A stretch of 64,000 nt of DNA from an uncultured Phycicoccus sp. (GTDB lineage Bacteria > Actinomycetota > Actinomycetes > Actinomycetales > Dermatophilaceae): the NCBI RefSeq assembly GCF_947495705.1, contig NZ_CANLZR010000005.1:186001-250000 (forward strand). The letters run 5' to 3'. Positions 27,288 to 38,457 of the stretch are shown in pieces. The number at the start of each line of letters is the position of its first letter. Position 1 is the first letter of the stretch. Made by a program: the position numbers and the translations under genes. Under the pieces are notes generated by a model, which worked only from the letters and a program-made list of their open reading frames with translations, ran no database searches and was not told the DNA's origin.

Positions 27288-29204
27288 GTGTCATCGACCG
27301 GCGACGCCCTCATCGGGCACATTCTCGACGGGCGCTACCGCGTCGTGTCGCGCGTCGCCGACGGCGGAATGGCCACCGTCTACCTCGCGGTCGACGAGCG
27401 GCTCGAGCGCGACGTCGCCCTCAAGGTCATGCGCCCGCACCTCGTCCACGACGAGACCTTCGTCAGCCGGTTCCGCCGCGAGGCCAAGGCGGCCGCGTCC
27501 CTGTCCCACCCCAACGTCGTCGCCGTCTTCGACCAGGGCCAGGACGGGGGCCACGTCTTCCTCGCGATGGAGTACGTCCCCGGGCTCACCCTGCGCGAGG
27601 TGCTCACCGCCGAGGGGCCGCTCTCGCCCCGGGCCGCGCTCGACCTCCTCGAGTCCGTGCTCATGGCGCTGGCGGAGGCGCACGCGAAGGGTCTGATCCA
27701 CCGCGACGTCAAGCCCGAGAACGTCATCATCAACGACAACGGCACCGTCAAGGTCGCCGACTTCGGCCTGGCCCGGGCGGTCTCGAGCCAGACGATGACG
27801 AGCTCGAGCGGGGTCCTCCTCGGCACGGTCGCCTACCTCTCCCCCGAGCAGGTCGAGCGGGGCATCGCCGACGCCCGCTCCGACGTGTACGCAGCGGGGC
27901 TCGTCCTGCTCGAGATGCTCACCGGCAGCAAGGCGTTCACCGGCGAGACGCCCATCCACGTCGCGTACCAGCACGTGCACGGCGGCGTGCCGGTGCCGTC
28001 CAGCCGGGTCGACGGCCTGCCGCCCGCGCTCGACGACCTCGTCGCCGTCGCGACGGCCCGCGACCCCGACGAGCGGCCTCGCGACGCGGCGGAGCTCCTC
28101 GAGCTCGTCCGCCGCACCCGCGCCAGCCTCTCCCCCACGACGCTCGACGCACGCCCGGCCGCCGGGGCCGCCGCGGCCGCCGCCGCGTCCGTCCCCACCT
28201 CGACGACGGCGCTCCCCCTCGGGGGCGCGGGCGCCCCGCCGCGCCACGGGTCCGGCGACACCACCGCGCTCGCGGTGCCACAGGCCCCGCTCGAGGGCGT
28301 CGTGGTCGCCGGCCACGGGCGCCGCCGCCAGGGCCGCAACTGGTGGCCCGCGGCCGCCGCCTCGGTCCTGGTCGCCGCCCTCACGGCCTGGTTCTTCCTC
28401 CTGGGGCCCGGAGCGACGGCCACCGTCCCCTCCGTCCTCGACCGCCCGCTGGAGCAGGCCGTCACGGCGGTCGAGCAGGCCGACCTCGACGCCACGGTGT
28501 CCGAGGCCTTCTCCGAGGACGTCGCCGCCGGCACCGTCATGGGCGTCGACCCCGCCGTCGGCGCCACCGTCGGGCGCGGGTCCGAGGTGGTGCTCACCGT
28601 GTCCAAGGGCCCGGAGCGCTACACCGTGCCCGACGTCGGGGGGATGACCCTGGCCGAGGCACGACGCCAGCTCGAGGAGAACAGCCTGGCGCTGGGCAAG
28701 GTCACCGAGAAGTTCAGCGAGAAGGTGCCCGACGGGCAGGTCGTCTCGCTGACCCCCGAGGCCGAGGCGAGCGTCAAGAAGGGGACCGAGGTCGCGCTCG
28801 TCGTGAGCAAGGGCCGCCAGCCCATCGCCGTGCCCGACTTCACCGGCAAGGACGCCGGGGACGCCGAGAAGGCCATCTCCGACCTCGGGCTCGAGGTCGA
28901 CGCGTCGGCCCAGGAGAACAGCGACTCGGTCGCCAAGGGCGACGTCATCAGCCAGTCGCCGCGCGACGGGACCCTGTTCCGCGGCGACACCGTCACCCTC
29001 GTGGTCTCGAAGGGGCCGGTGATGGTCGAGGTCCCGAACGTCGTCGGCAAGCAGCTGCAGGAGGCCCGGCGGATCCTCGGGGACGCCGGCTTCGAGGTGA
29101 AGGTCGAGCGGGCCCTCGGGGGGATCTTCGGGACGGTCCGCTTCCAGGACCCCGAGAAGGGCAAGGCCCCCAAGGGCAGCACCGTCACGGTCACGATCGT
29201 CTGA
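27288..29204 (+). CDS. pknL: Ser/Thr protein kinase (PknL-like) with TM segment and four PASTA domains
   Basis: HRDVKPENVIIND, DFGLA; four PASTA repeats; synteny with Rv2175c. Alternative start 27267. Confidence 0.9.
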   Translation: MSSTGDALIGHILDGRYRVVSRVADGGMATVYLAVDERLERDVALKVMRPHLVHDETFVSRFRREAKAAASLSHPNVVAVFDQGQDGGHVFLAMEYVPGLTLREVLTAEGPLSPRAALDLLESVLMALAEAHAKGLIHRDVKPENVIINDNGTVKVADFGLARAVSSQTMTSSSGVLLGTVAYLSPEQVERGIADARSDVYAAGLVLLEMLTGSKAFTGETPIHVAYQHVHGGVPVPSSRVDGLPPALDDLVAVATARDPDERPRDAAELLELVRRTRASLSPTTLDARPAAGAAAAAAASVPTSTTALPLGGAGAPPRHGSGDTTALAVPQAPLEGVVVAGHGRRRQGRNWWPAAAASVLVAALTAWFFLLGPGATATVPSVLDRPLEQAVTAVEQADLDATVSEAFSEDVAAGTVMGVDPAVGATVGRGSEVVLTVSKGPERYTVPDVGGMTLAEARRQLEENSLALGKVTEKFSEKVPDGQVVSLTPEAEASVKKGTEVALVVSKGRQPIAVPDFTGKDAGDAEKAISDLGLEVDASAQENSDSVAKGDVISQSPRDGTLFRGDTVTLVVSKGPVMVEVPNVVGKQLQEARRILGDAGFEVKVERALGGIFGTVRFQDPEKGKAPKGSTVTVTIV

Positions 29205-29210
29205 CCCGCG

Positions 29211-30140
29211 GTGACCGAATCCCCCCGGCTCGCCCGCGTGGCGACGCTGCTGCTCCTGCTCGTCACCGCCGTCTGGGGCTCGACGTTCTTCCTCATCCGC
29301 GACCTCGTCGTCACCGTCCCGCCCACCGACTTCCTCGCCGTGCGCTTCGCCATCGCCGCGGCCCTGATGTTCGCGCTGTTCCGGCGCCAGACCCTCGCGC
29401 TGTCGCGGGCCGACCTGCGGCTCGGCATCGGCCTCGGGGTGCTCTACGGGCTCGCCCAGGTGCTCCAGACCATCGGGCTCCAGCACACCGACGCGTCCGT
29501 CTCCGGGTTCGTCACGGGCACCTACGTCGTGCTGACGCCGGTGCTCGGGGCGCTGCTGCTGCGGGACCGCATCGACCGGGTGACCTGGGCCGCGGTGCTG
29601 CTGACGACGGCCGGGCTGGCGGTGCTGTCGCTGCGCGGCTTCGCCGTCGGCTTCGGTGAGGGCGTGACGCTGGCGTCGGCCGTCCTGTACGCCGGCCACA
29701 TCCTCGTCCTCGGCCGGTGGTCGACGCCGTCGGCCGCCGTGGGGCTCGCGACGGTGCAGGCCGCCGTCATCGCCCTCGTGGCGTCGGTCGGAGCCGTGCC
29801 CGGCGGAGTGACCCTGCCCGCGGGCGCCGGCCAGTGGGCGTCGCTGCTCTACATGGCCGTCGTGGCGGGGGCGCTCGCGCTGTGGGCCCAGACCTGGGCG
29901 CAGGCACACCTCACGGCGACCCGGGCGGCGATCGTCATGGCGATGGAGCCGGTGTTCGCGGCGTTCTTCGCGGTGCTCTTCGGCGGGGAGTCCCTCACCG
30001 TGCGGCTCCTGCTGGGGGGCGCGCTCGTCGTCGGCTCGATGTACCTCGTCGAGCTGCGCGGCATGCTCGCGCGCCGGCGGCGCTCGGGTGCCACCGCCGC
30101 CGAGGACCCGCCCGTCGAGGCGCTGCACCACGACGTCTGA
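29211..30140 (+). CDS. EamA/DMT-family transporter
   Basis: Ten TM pattern, VWGSTFFLIRDLV, EPVFAAFFAVLFGGE. Confidence 0.9.
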   Translation: MTESPRLARVATLLLLLVTAVWGSTFFLIRDLVVTVPPTDFLAVRFAIAAALMFALFRRQTLALSRADLRLGIGLGVLYGLAQVLQTIGLQHTDASVSGFVTGTYVVLTPVLGALLLRDRIDRVTWAAVLLTTAGLAVLSLRGFAVGFGEGVTLASAVLYAGHILVLGRWSTPSAAVGLATVQAAVIALVASVGAVPGGVTLPAGAGQWASLLYMAVVAGALALWAQTWAQAHLTATRAAIVMAMEPVFAAFFAVLFGGESLTVRLLLGGALVVGSMYLVELRGMLARRRRSGATAAEDPPVEALHHDV

Positions 30141-30200
30141 CGCCCGCGCCGGGCCGGGCTCGGGCAGGATGGGCCGCACGAAGGCATCCGGAGGTGCGCC

Positions 30201-30839
30201 GTGGGCACGACAGGGCGAGGACCCCGCTCCCGGCCGTCCTGGTCGACGTACCGGCAGAGCATCGGGGACCGCTCCGGCCTGTTCGCGGCCCTCGCGGCGG
30301 CCTGGCAGCCGCGGCGGGCCCTGTACCCCGGCAGCTACCTCGACCTCGCGCCCTCGACGGCGATCCCGTCGGTCACCTACGTCGACACCGACCGGCGGGC
30401 CGCAAGGTTCTTCGCCGACCCGGACGCCGTGGCCGCCGACCTCGCGGGTCGCACCCGGCCCGGAGCCGGGGCCGAGATCCGGTTCCTGCACGCCGACTAC
30501 ACGGCGGCCCTGCCGGTGGCCGACGCGGCGTTCGACCTGCTCGTGTCGCTCTACACCGGACCGGCCTGGGACTCCTGCCGGCGGTACCTGGCCCCGCGGG
30601 GCCTCTTCCTCGCCAACAGCAGCCACGGTGACGCCGGCCTGGCCGCCCTCGACCCGCGGCTGACGCTCGTCGCCGCGGTGCACCACCGCGGGGACGCCTA
30701 CCGCCTCGACCGGGAGGAGCTCGGGACCTACCTCGTGCCCACGGCACCGGCGCACGCCGACCCCGACCACATCCGGCGCACCGGCCGCGGGATCGCCTAC
30801 ACCCGGAGCGCCTTCGCCTACGTGTTCCGGCTGACGTGA
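30201..30839 (+). CDS. SAM methyltransferase-like protein
   Basis: Class I MTase-like fold pattern, weak motif I. Confidence 0.5.
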   Translation: MGTTGRGPRSRPSWSTYRQSIGDRSGLFAALAAAWQPRRALYPGSYLDLAPSTAIPSVTYVDTDRRAARFFADPDAVAADLAGRTRPGAGAEIRFLHADYTAALPVADAAFDLLVSLYTGPAWDSCRRYLAPRGLFLANSSHGDAGLAALDPRLTLVAAVHHRGDAYRLDREELGTYLVPTAPAHADPDHIRRTGRGIAYTRSAFAYVFRLT

Positions 30840-31996
30840 CCAGGTACCGGCCTCGGGCAGGTGGCGGGCTCCGGATCGGCGGGGTCGCCCTCGCCGTGAT
30901 GCTGGCTGCCGCCGCCTGTACCGACGGGGCCGGCGACGGTGCTGACCGGACGCCGAGCGCCGCCGGGCCCGAGGTCACCGCGGCCGAGGTCGTCGGGGTG
31001 GAGGCTCGCGCGGCACACACGGCCACCGGGCTGGCGGACGGGTCGGTGCTCGTCGCGGGTGGCTGTGTCGTCGACGGGTGCGGACGGGCAACCACCTCGG
31101 CGTTCCTCCTCCGCGACGACGGCGACGTCGAGGTCGCTCCGATGACCTCGGCCCGGGACGCCCACACCGCGACGCTGCTGGCGGGCGGGGAGGTCCTCGT
31201 GACCGGGGGGTTCTCCGCCGAGGGCCGGCCACCGCTGGCCGGCGCCGAGACCTACGACCCCGCCACCGGCGCCTGGGCGGCGACGGAGCCGATGCGGGTG
31301 GGCCGGGGCGGCCATGCCGCGGCCCGTCTCGGCGACGGGCGGGTCGTCGTCGTCGGGGGGTGGGTCGGCCCGCGGCAGTACACCGCCACCACGGAGGTCT
31401 TCGACCCCGGAGTCGGGCGCTTCGAGCCGGGGCCCCCGCTGCCCGAGGCCGTCGGCGCGCTGGCCGCGGTGAGCCTGGCGGACGGGGCCGTCCTCGTCAC
31501 CGGCGGCCAGACCGGGCCGGAGGCTGCCTCCGCGACCGCCGTCGTCGTCTCCCCCGACGGCACGCTCCGGCGCGTGGGGTCGCTGGAGCAGGCCCGGTTC
31601 AAGCACACGATGGTGGCGCTGCCCGACGGTCGGGTCCTGGTCATCGGCGGCACCAGCACCGACGAGGACCTGCTGGCGAGCACCGAGGTGTACGACCCGG
31701 CGACGGGGCGGTTCACGGCGGGGCCGACGATGAGCAGCGGCCGCTACAAGCTGACCGGGTCGGCGGCCCTGCTGCCCGACGGGCGGGTCGTGGTGGCCGG
31801 TGGCGGGCCCGGCATCGAGGTCATCGACGTCACTCGTGGCACGAGCACGCCGGTGCCGGGCGTGGGGACCGCACGCGCCTCGTTCTCGACCGCCAGCGTC
31901 GTCGGCCCGCAGGTGCGGGTGGTCGGCGGGTACGACGGACGCATCCGCCTCACCCACACCGACCTCACGATCCCGCTGGCGTCGCTCGGGCCATGA
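30836..31996 (+). CDS. Kelch-repeat lipoprotein
   Basis: Lipobox LAAAAC; repeated ...DGRVLVIGGxxxxxxxxSTEVYDPATGRF units. Confidence 0.85.
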   Translation: MTRYRPRAGGGLRIGGVALAVMLAAAACTDGAGDGADRTPSAAGPEVTAAEVVGVEARAAHTATGLADGSVLVAGGCVVDGCGRATTSAFLLRDDGDVEVAPMTSARDAHTATLLAGGEVLVTGGFSAEGRPPLAGAETYDPATGAWAATEPMRVGRGGHAAARLGDGRVVVVGGWVGPRQYTATTEVFDPGVGRFEPGPPLPEAVGALAAVSLADGAVLVTGGQTGPEAASATAVVVSPDGTLRRVGSLEQARFKHTMVALPDGRVLVIGGTSTDEDLLASTEVYDPATGRFTAGPTMSSGRYKLTGSAALLPDGRVVVAGGGPGIEVIDVTRGTSTPVPGVGTARASFSTASVVGPQVRVVGGYDGRIRLTHTDLTIPLASLGP

Positions 31997-32029
31997 CCCG
32001 GCCGCCGGGAACCGCCCCGGGCACCCGGG

Positions 32030-33076
<1,047 letters not shown>

Positions 33077-33080
33077 CGGC

Positions 33081-34442
33081 TCAGTCCTGCGCGAGCATCT
33101 CGGCGACGAGGAACGCCAGCTCGAGGCTCTGCTGGTGGTTCAGCCGCGGGTCGCACACCGACTCGTACCGCATGCCCAGGTCGGCGTCGAGGATCTTCTC
33201 GGACCCGCCGATGCACTCGGTGACGTCGTTGCCGGTCAGCTCGACGTGGATGCCGCCCGGGTGCGTCCCGAGCCCCTGGTGGACCTCGAAGAAGCCGCGG
33301 ACCTCGTCGACGACGTCCTCGAAGTCGCGGGTCTTGAAGCCCGAGGCCGACGAGAAGGTGTTGCCGTGCATGGGGTCGCACACCCAGCTGACGAGGGCGC
33401 CCGAGGCCGTGACCTTCTCGACGATGCCCGGCAGCGCGTCGCGCACCTGCCCGGCCCCCATCCGGGTGATGAACGTCAGCCGGCCGGGCTCGCGGTCGGG
33501 GTCGACGAGGTCGATGATCCGCAGCAGGTCGTCGACGTCGGCGGTGGCGGACACCTTGACGCCCACGGGGTTGCGGACCCGCGACACGAAGTCGAGGTGG
33601 GCGCCGCCGAGGTCGCGGGTGCGCTCGCCGACCCAGATGAAGTGCCCGGAGGTGTCGTAGAGGTCGCCGGTGCGCGAGTCGACCCGGGTCAGCGGCCGCT
33701 CGTAGTCCAGGAGCAGCGCCTCGTGGGCCGAGAAGAACTCGGTGGTCCGCATCGCGTCGAAGTCGGCGCCGCAGGCGGCCATGAAGCGCATCGCCTTGTC
33801 GATGTCCTTGGCGAGCCGCTCGTACCGGGCGAAGGCGGTGTTGCCGACGAAGCCGCGGTTCCAGTCGTGGACGTGGCGCAGGTCGGCGAAGCCTCCGGTG
33901 GTGAAGGCCCGCACGAGGTTCAGCGTCGCGCTGCTCGCGTGGTACGCCCGCACGAGCCGGTCGGGGTCGGGGGCGCGCGACTCGGGCGTGAACTCGTAGT
34001 CGTTGACCATGTCGCCGCGGTACGCGGGCAAAGTGACGCCCTCACGGGTCTCGTCGTCGCTGGAGCGCGGCTTGGCGTACTGCCCGGCCATCCGGCCGAC
34101 CTTGACGACCGGCATCGACGCCCCGTAGGTGAGCACCGCCGCCATCTGCAGGATCGTCTTGACCCGGTCCCGGATGTTGTCGGCCGTCGCGGACGCGAAG
34201 GTCTCGGCGCAGTCCCCGCCCTGGAGGACGAAGGCCTCACCGCGCGACACGGCGGCCATCCGGTCCTTGAGGACGTCGCACTCCCCCGCGAACACGAGCG
34301 GCGGATAGGTCGCGAGCGTCCCCACGGCCGTCCGGAGCGCGGCAGCATCGGGCCAGACCGGCTGCTGGGCGGCGGGCAGGTCGGAGCCGGCGGCGAGCCG
34401 CTGGTGGGGGTCGGCGGGGGTGGTCGTGCTCACGAGCGTCAA
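33081..34442 (-). CDS. aroG: Class II DAHP synthase
   Basis: QGGDCAE, FITRMGAGQVRDALP, CDPMHGNT, HPGGIHVELTGNDVTECIGG. Confidence 0.95.
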   Translation of the reverse strand: MTLVSTTTPADPHQRLAAGSDLPAAQQPVWPDAAALRTAVGTLATYPPLVFAGECDVLKDRMAAVSRGEAFVLQGGDCAETFASATADNIRDRVKTILQMAAVLTYGASMPVVKVGRMAGQYAKPRSSDDETREGVTLPAYRGDMVNDYEFTPESRAPDPDRLVRAYHASSATLNLVRAFTTGGFADLRHVHDWNRGFVGNTAFARYERLAKDIDKAMRFMAACGADFDAMRTTEFFSAHEALLLDYERPLTRVDSRTGDLYDTSGHFIWVGERTRDLGGAHLDFVSRVRNPVGVKVSATADVDDLLRIIDLVDPDREPGRLTFITRMGAGQVRDALPGIVEKVTASGALVSWVCDPMHGNTFSSASGFKTRDFEDVVDEVRGFFEVHQGLGTHPGGIHVELTGNDVTECIGGSEKILDADLGMRYESVCDPRLNHQQSLELAFLVAEMLAQD

Positions 34443-34506
34443 TGGTAGGCGGGCGCCCGCGATCCGAGACGCCGGGCCCGCATCCCGGATGCCTCTCCCC
34501 GACCGG

Positions 34507-34929
34507 TCAGGCCTCGCTGTCGGCCTTGAGCGCGCGGGCGAAGGTGTCGAACGAGGACTGGAAGTCCGGCAGCGACCGGATGATGAGCGGGGACAGCGGC
34601 CCGACGAAGTCCTCGGCCATCGTGAACGTGCAGGTCTGCTCGCCGGAGGGCTCGAGAACGAAGCTCCGTCGACCGGTGCACAGGCCCAGCGGCATACCGC
34701 CGGTCCAGGTCATCCGCTCGCTCGGCCGCATCTCCGCGACGGTGAGGGAGAACCCACGCTTCGGTTGCAGCTCGGAGACCAAGGTGATCTTCTCGCCCTC
34801 GCGGATGGCGCCGTCGACACTCACCACGCCGTTCTCGGCACGGTTCCACCACTCCGGGTCGGTCACCAGCTGCCACACCCGCTCGGGTGGGGCGCCGATG
34901 GAGATGGTGGTGCTGGTGGTCGTCGTCAT
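34507..34929 (-). CDS. SRPBCC-family protein
   Basis: ISIGAPPERVWQLVTDPEWWNRA. Confidence 0.85.
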   Translation of the reverse strand: MTTTTSTTISIGAPPERVWQLVTDPEWWNRAENGVVSVDGAIREGEKITLVSELQPKRGFSLTVAEMRPSERMTWTGGMPLGLCTGRRSFVLEPSGEQTCTFTMAEDFVGPLSPLIIRSLPDFQSSFDTFARALKADSEA

Positions 34930-35001
34930 GAGCTGGTCCGTCGCATCCGGCCATCGTGGCACACGGGGTGCACGGGCCACCCGCGCCGAGGACCCTCCGG
35001 C

Positions 35002-35706
35002 TCAGCGGCCGGCGGGGTCCTCGTCCTCGAGGCCGTGGGCGAGGGCGAACCGGACGAGCTCGACCCGGTTGTGCAGGTGGAGCTTGCCGAGGGTGTTCTG
35101 CACATGGTTCTGCACGGTGCGGTGCGACAGCCCCAGCTGCGAAGCGATCTCCTTGCTCGACATGCCCGTCGCGACGAGCCGCAGCACCTCGGTCTCGCGG
35201 GCGGTGAGCTGTGGGATGGGCCGGGCGGGGTCGGCCGTGGCCTCGTGCGCGGCCTCCGCGGAGCGCAGGCGCCGGAACTCGCCGAGCACGAGGCCCGCGA
35301 GACCCGGCGTGAACACGGCCTCACCCCGGGCCGTCGCGAGGACCGCGTCGAGGATCTCGGCGGGTGAGGCCGACTTCACGAGGTAGCCGGTGGCCCCGGC
35401 CTTGATCGCGTCGAGGACGTCCTGCTGCTCGCCGCTGGCCGAGAGGATGAGCACCCGGGTCGGCAGGTCGCCCAGGGCCCGGCACACCTCGTCGCCGCGC
35501 AGCCCGGGCAGGTTGAGGTCGAGGACGAGGACGTCGGGGCGGGTGGCCCGGGTCCGCCGCACCGCTGCGGGGCCGTCGGCGGCCGTCCCGACGACCTCGA
35601 CCCCCCGGCCGACGAGGTCGCGCTCGAGCGCGGCGAGCCACAGCGGGTGGTCGTCGGCGACGAGCACCCGGGGGGCGGCGGCCACCGGCGGGTCGGCCTG
35701 GCTCAT
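35002..35706 (-). CDS. NarL/LuxR response regulator
   Basis: VLVADDHPLWLAALERDL receiver; LTARETEVLRLVATGMSSKEIASQLGLSHRTVQNHVQN HTH. Confidence 0.93.
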   Translation of the reverse strand: MSQADPPVAAAPRVLVADDHPLWLAALERDLVGRGVEVVGTAADGPAAVRRTRATRPDVLVLDLNLPGLRGDEVCRALGDLPTRVLILSASGEQQDVLDAIKAGATGYLVKSASPAEILDAVLATARGEAVFTPGLAGLVLGEFRRLRSAEAAHEATADPARPIPQLTARETEVLRLVATGMSSKEIASQLGLSHRTVQNHVQNTLGKLHLHNRVELVRFALAHGLEDEDPAGR

Positions 35707-36884
35707 GGCTGCTCCTGGGGTCGACGCGGGACGACGATGCGCACGGTGCATCCTGCCCCGGGGCGGGTGGTCCACGTGGCCGAACCGCCGAGGTCCTCGA
35801 CCCGACCGCGGATGGAGCCGCTGACCCCCATCCGTCCCCGCTGGGCAGCCCCGTGCAGCTCGGCGAGGTCGGCCCCGACGCCGTCGTCGCGCACGGTCAG
35901 CTCGACCCCGTCGACGTCGCCCTCGAGCAGGACCCACGCCCGGGCGTGGTCGCCGGCGTGCCGGGCGACGTTGTCGAGCACGGCGGCGAGGGCGGCGTCG
36001 AGCTCGCGGGCGACGAGGTGGTCGACGAGCAGTGGGTCGGCCGGGACGGCGACGGTGACTCCGGGCCGCTCGTGCCCGGTGACGGTGACCCGGAGGTCGA
36101 CCTCCCCGCCCGCCGCGCCGTGCAGGTCGGCCGGCGCGTCGCCGGGGGCGCCGGACCCCGAGACGAACCGCCGCAGCGCCCGCTCCTGGTCGGCGGCCAG
36201 GACACCGAGCTCGCCCGCCGGCCCACCGAGCTCGGTGCCGCGGCGGTGGATGAACGCGAGCGACTGGAGCACCCCGTCGTGGACGACCCGGGCGATCCGC
36301 TCCCGCTCGCGGAGCCGCTCCCGCTCCAGCAGCACCTGCTCCTCGCGCTCCAGCCCCGACCGCGCGAGGTCGACGGCCAAGCCGATGAGCCCACCGAGCA
36401 GGACGAGGATGACGATGTTGTGGGTCGTGGCCTGGGTGGGACGCCCGGCGATCTCGACGAGGTCGGCCACCGCGACCGCCCCGGCCGCCAGCAGCCCCCC
36501 GCGCGTCCCGGCGACGACCGCAGCGCCCGCCACCGAGCCGGCGGCCCACACCGTGGGGAGGGTGAACTGCCCGGCGCTCACCGCCTCCATGCCGTCGGCC
36601 AGGGGGGTCGCGAGGATGGCGAGGACGGCGATGACCACCTCGGCCGCGACGACGCGGCGACTGCGGCGGCGGTACACGAGCAGCCCCAGCGACCAGGCGA
36701 GCATGACGCCGAGGGTGGCGACGGCCACCCACGGCCGGACCATCGACTCGTGCCGCTGCCAGGCGAGCAGGGCCGCGTACGCGACCGCGATGGGACGGAA
36801 CACGTCGAGCCCCCGGTGGAAGGCCTCGACGACGACCGGCTCCCGCCGGCCGGTCCGCGGCGACCGCGGACCCAGGACCCCCAC
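35703..36884 (-). CDS. Sensor histidine kinase (HisKA_3 type)
   Basis: RERERIARVVHDGVLQSLAFIHRRG H-box, HATPase_c; ATGA overlap with regulator. Confidence 0.9.
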   Translation of the reverse strand: MGVLGPRSPRTGRREPVVVEAFHRGLDVFRPIAVAYAALLAWQRHESMVRPWVAVATLGVMLAWSLGLLVYRRRSRRVVAAEVVIAVLAILATPLADGMEAVSAGQFTLPTVWAAGSVAGAAVVAGTRGGLLAAGAVAVADLVEIAGRPTQATTHNIVILVLLGGLIGLAVDLARSGLEREEQVLLERERLRERERIARVVHDGVLQSLAFIHRRGTELGGPAGELGVLAADQERALRRFVSGSGAPGDAPADLHGAAGGEVDLRVTVTGHERPGVTVAVPADPLLVDHLVARELDAALAAVLDNVARHAGDHARAWVLLEGDVDGVELTVRDDGVGADLAELHGAAQRGRMGVSGSIRGRVEDLGGSATWTTRPGAGCTVRIVVPRRPQEQP

Positions 36885-36892
36885 GGCCCGGC

Positions 36893-37726
36893 TCAGCTCG
36901 CGCGTCGCTGCCGGCCGGGGTGGCCGGCCTCGTCGGCGTCACCCTCGAGGCCGTGCGAGTCGAGCTCCTTCTCCAGCTCGCTCACCGCGCGGCCGGGGCT
37001 GGCGGCCTCGGCGGCCTCCTTGGCCCGGTTCTTCTTCTCGCGGGCGATGCGGTCCTTCATCGCCGTCGCGTACATGTCGACGTACTCCTGGCCGGACAGC
37101 TCCATGAGCGCGTACATGATCTCGTCGGTGACCGAGCGCAGGACGAACCGGTCGCCCTCCATCCCCTCGTACCGCGAGAAGTCCAGCGGCTCACCGATCT
37201 TGACCCCGACCCGCACGAGCGAGGGGATCTTCTTGCCGGTGGGCTGCGCCTTGTCGGTGTTGATCATCGCGACGGGGATGACGGGCACCCCGGCCTCGAG
37301 GGCCATCCGGGCGACCCCGGTGCGGCCCTTGTACAGGCGGCCGTCGGGGCTGCGGGTGCCCTCGGGGTACAGGCCGAGCAGCTCCTGGCGCCGCAGGACC
37401 CGCAGACCGGAGGCGAGAGCGGCCTCACTGGCCCGGCCACCGGCGCGGTCGATGGGCAGCTGGCCCACCCCCCGGAAGAACGCCGCCGTGAGCCGGCCCT
37501 TGAGCCCGACCCCTGTGAAGTAGTCGGCCTTCGCGAGGAACGTCATCCGGCGCGGCACGACGAGCGGCAGGAAGATCGAGTCCGAGAAGGACAGGTGGTT
37601 GCTCGCGAAGATCGCACCCCCGGTCTCGGGGATGTGCTCGGAGCCCTCGACCCAGGGCCGGAAGAGCAGGCGGAGGATCGGCCCGAGGACGACCGTCTTC
37701 AGCACCCAGTAGAACAACCGGACCAC
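36893..37726 (-). CDS. Lysophospholipid/1-acylglycerol-3-phosphate acyltransferase
   Basis: IFASNHLSFSDS and YPEGTRSPDG motifs. Confidence 0.92.
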   Translation of the reverse strand: MVRLFYWVLKTVVLGPILRLLFRPWVEGSEHIPETGGAIFASNHLSFSDSIFLPLVVPRRMTFLAKADYFTGVGLKGRLTAAFFRGVGQLPIDRAGGRASEAALASGLRVLRRQELLGLYPEGTRSPDGRLYKGRTGVARMALEAGVPVIPVAMINTDKAQPTGKKIPSLVRVGVKIGEPLDFSRYEGMEGDRFVLRSVTDEIMYALMELSGQEYVDMYATAMKDRIAREKKNRAKEAAEAASPGRAVSELEKELDSHGLEGDADEAGHPGRQRRAS

Positions 37727-37851
37727 CCTCCTGTGCGTGTTCCCGGAAGCCTAGTGCACCGGGACCGGCGAGGGCCTGGCCTGCGCGCGGTCCGGGCACG
37801 GGGGACCTCGTGCGAAGATCGTGGGTGTCGGCCCCGACGTCAGGAGAACCC

Positions 37852-38451
37852 GTGAGCGACCGCCCCGGTGAGATGGACGAGCGCGACGTCGACGCGCGCT
37901 TCGCCTCCATCGTCGCGGGGTGGGAGGCACACCCGGACCCCGCCGGTGGCTCCCCCGGCGAGTCCTCGGGTGAGCCGCCCGCCGAGCCCCGCGACGCCGC
38001 GGCCGAAGGCGCCGCGGACTCCCCCGAGCCCGGCTCCGGTCCCGCGGGCGACGGCGCACCCGACGACGACGCCTCCGGTCCGCCCCGGCCGGCCTGGGTC
38101 AACCCGTCCCCGCTCGACGGGCTCGTGCCGGCGTCGTCCTGGCGCGTCGCCCCGCCGCCGTCCTCCGGCGACGGCGAGGCGGCCCCGACGGCGTCGGTGG
38201 CCGAGGACGACGACGAGCACTTCGAGCCGCCGCCCGTCGAGCTGCCGCCGCAGGAGGACCTGCACTTCTGGGGGGCGGTCATCGGGCTCGTCGCCGGCCC
38301 GCTGTGCCTCGTCTACGTCGCGATGGCCCGCCCGTTCCACAGCACCCGCTGGTTCCTGGCCGGGCTCGCGCTCTCGCTGATCGGCTTCGCCCTCCTCGTC
38401 CTGCGGCAGCCACGCGAGCGCGACCACGGGGACGACGGCGCCCGGATCTGA
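37852..38451 (+). CDS. Hypothetical membrane protein
   Basis: caggag SD, acidic/Pro-rich N-terminus, two C-terminal TM segments. Confidence 0.7.
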   Translation: MSDRPGEMDERDVDARFASIVAGWEAHPDPAGGSPGESSGEPPAEPRDAAAEGAADSPEPGSGPAGDGAPDDDASGPPRPAWVNPSPLDGLVPASSWRVAPPPSSGDGEAAPTASVAEDDDEHFEPPPVELPPQEDLHFWGAVIGLVAGPLCLVYVAMARPFHSTRWFLAGLALSLIGFALLVLRQPRERDHGDDGARI

Positions 38452-38457
38452 CCGGGT

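Noticed and set aside
27291-30770. 1159-aa minus-strand ORF opposite the PknL-like kinase and EamA genes
   Set aside because: Low-complexity antisense frame; the opposite strand has clear kinase, PASTA and transporter motifs.
34449-34460. 12-bp palindrome gcgggcgcccgc upstream of aroG
   Set aside because: Expected by chance in very GC-rich DNA; no supporting promoter context.
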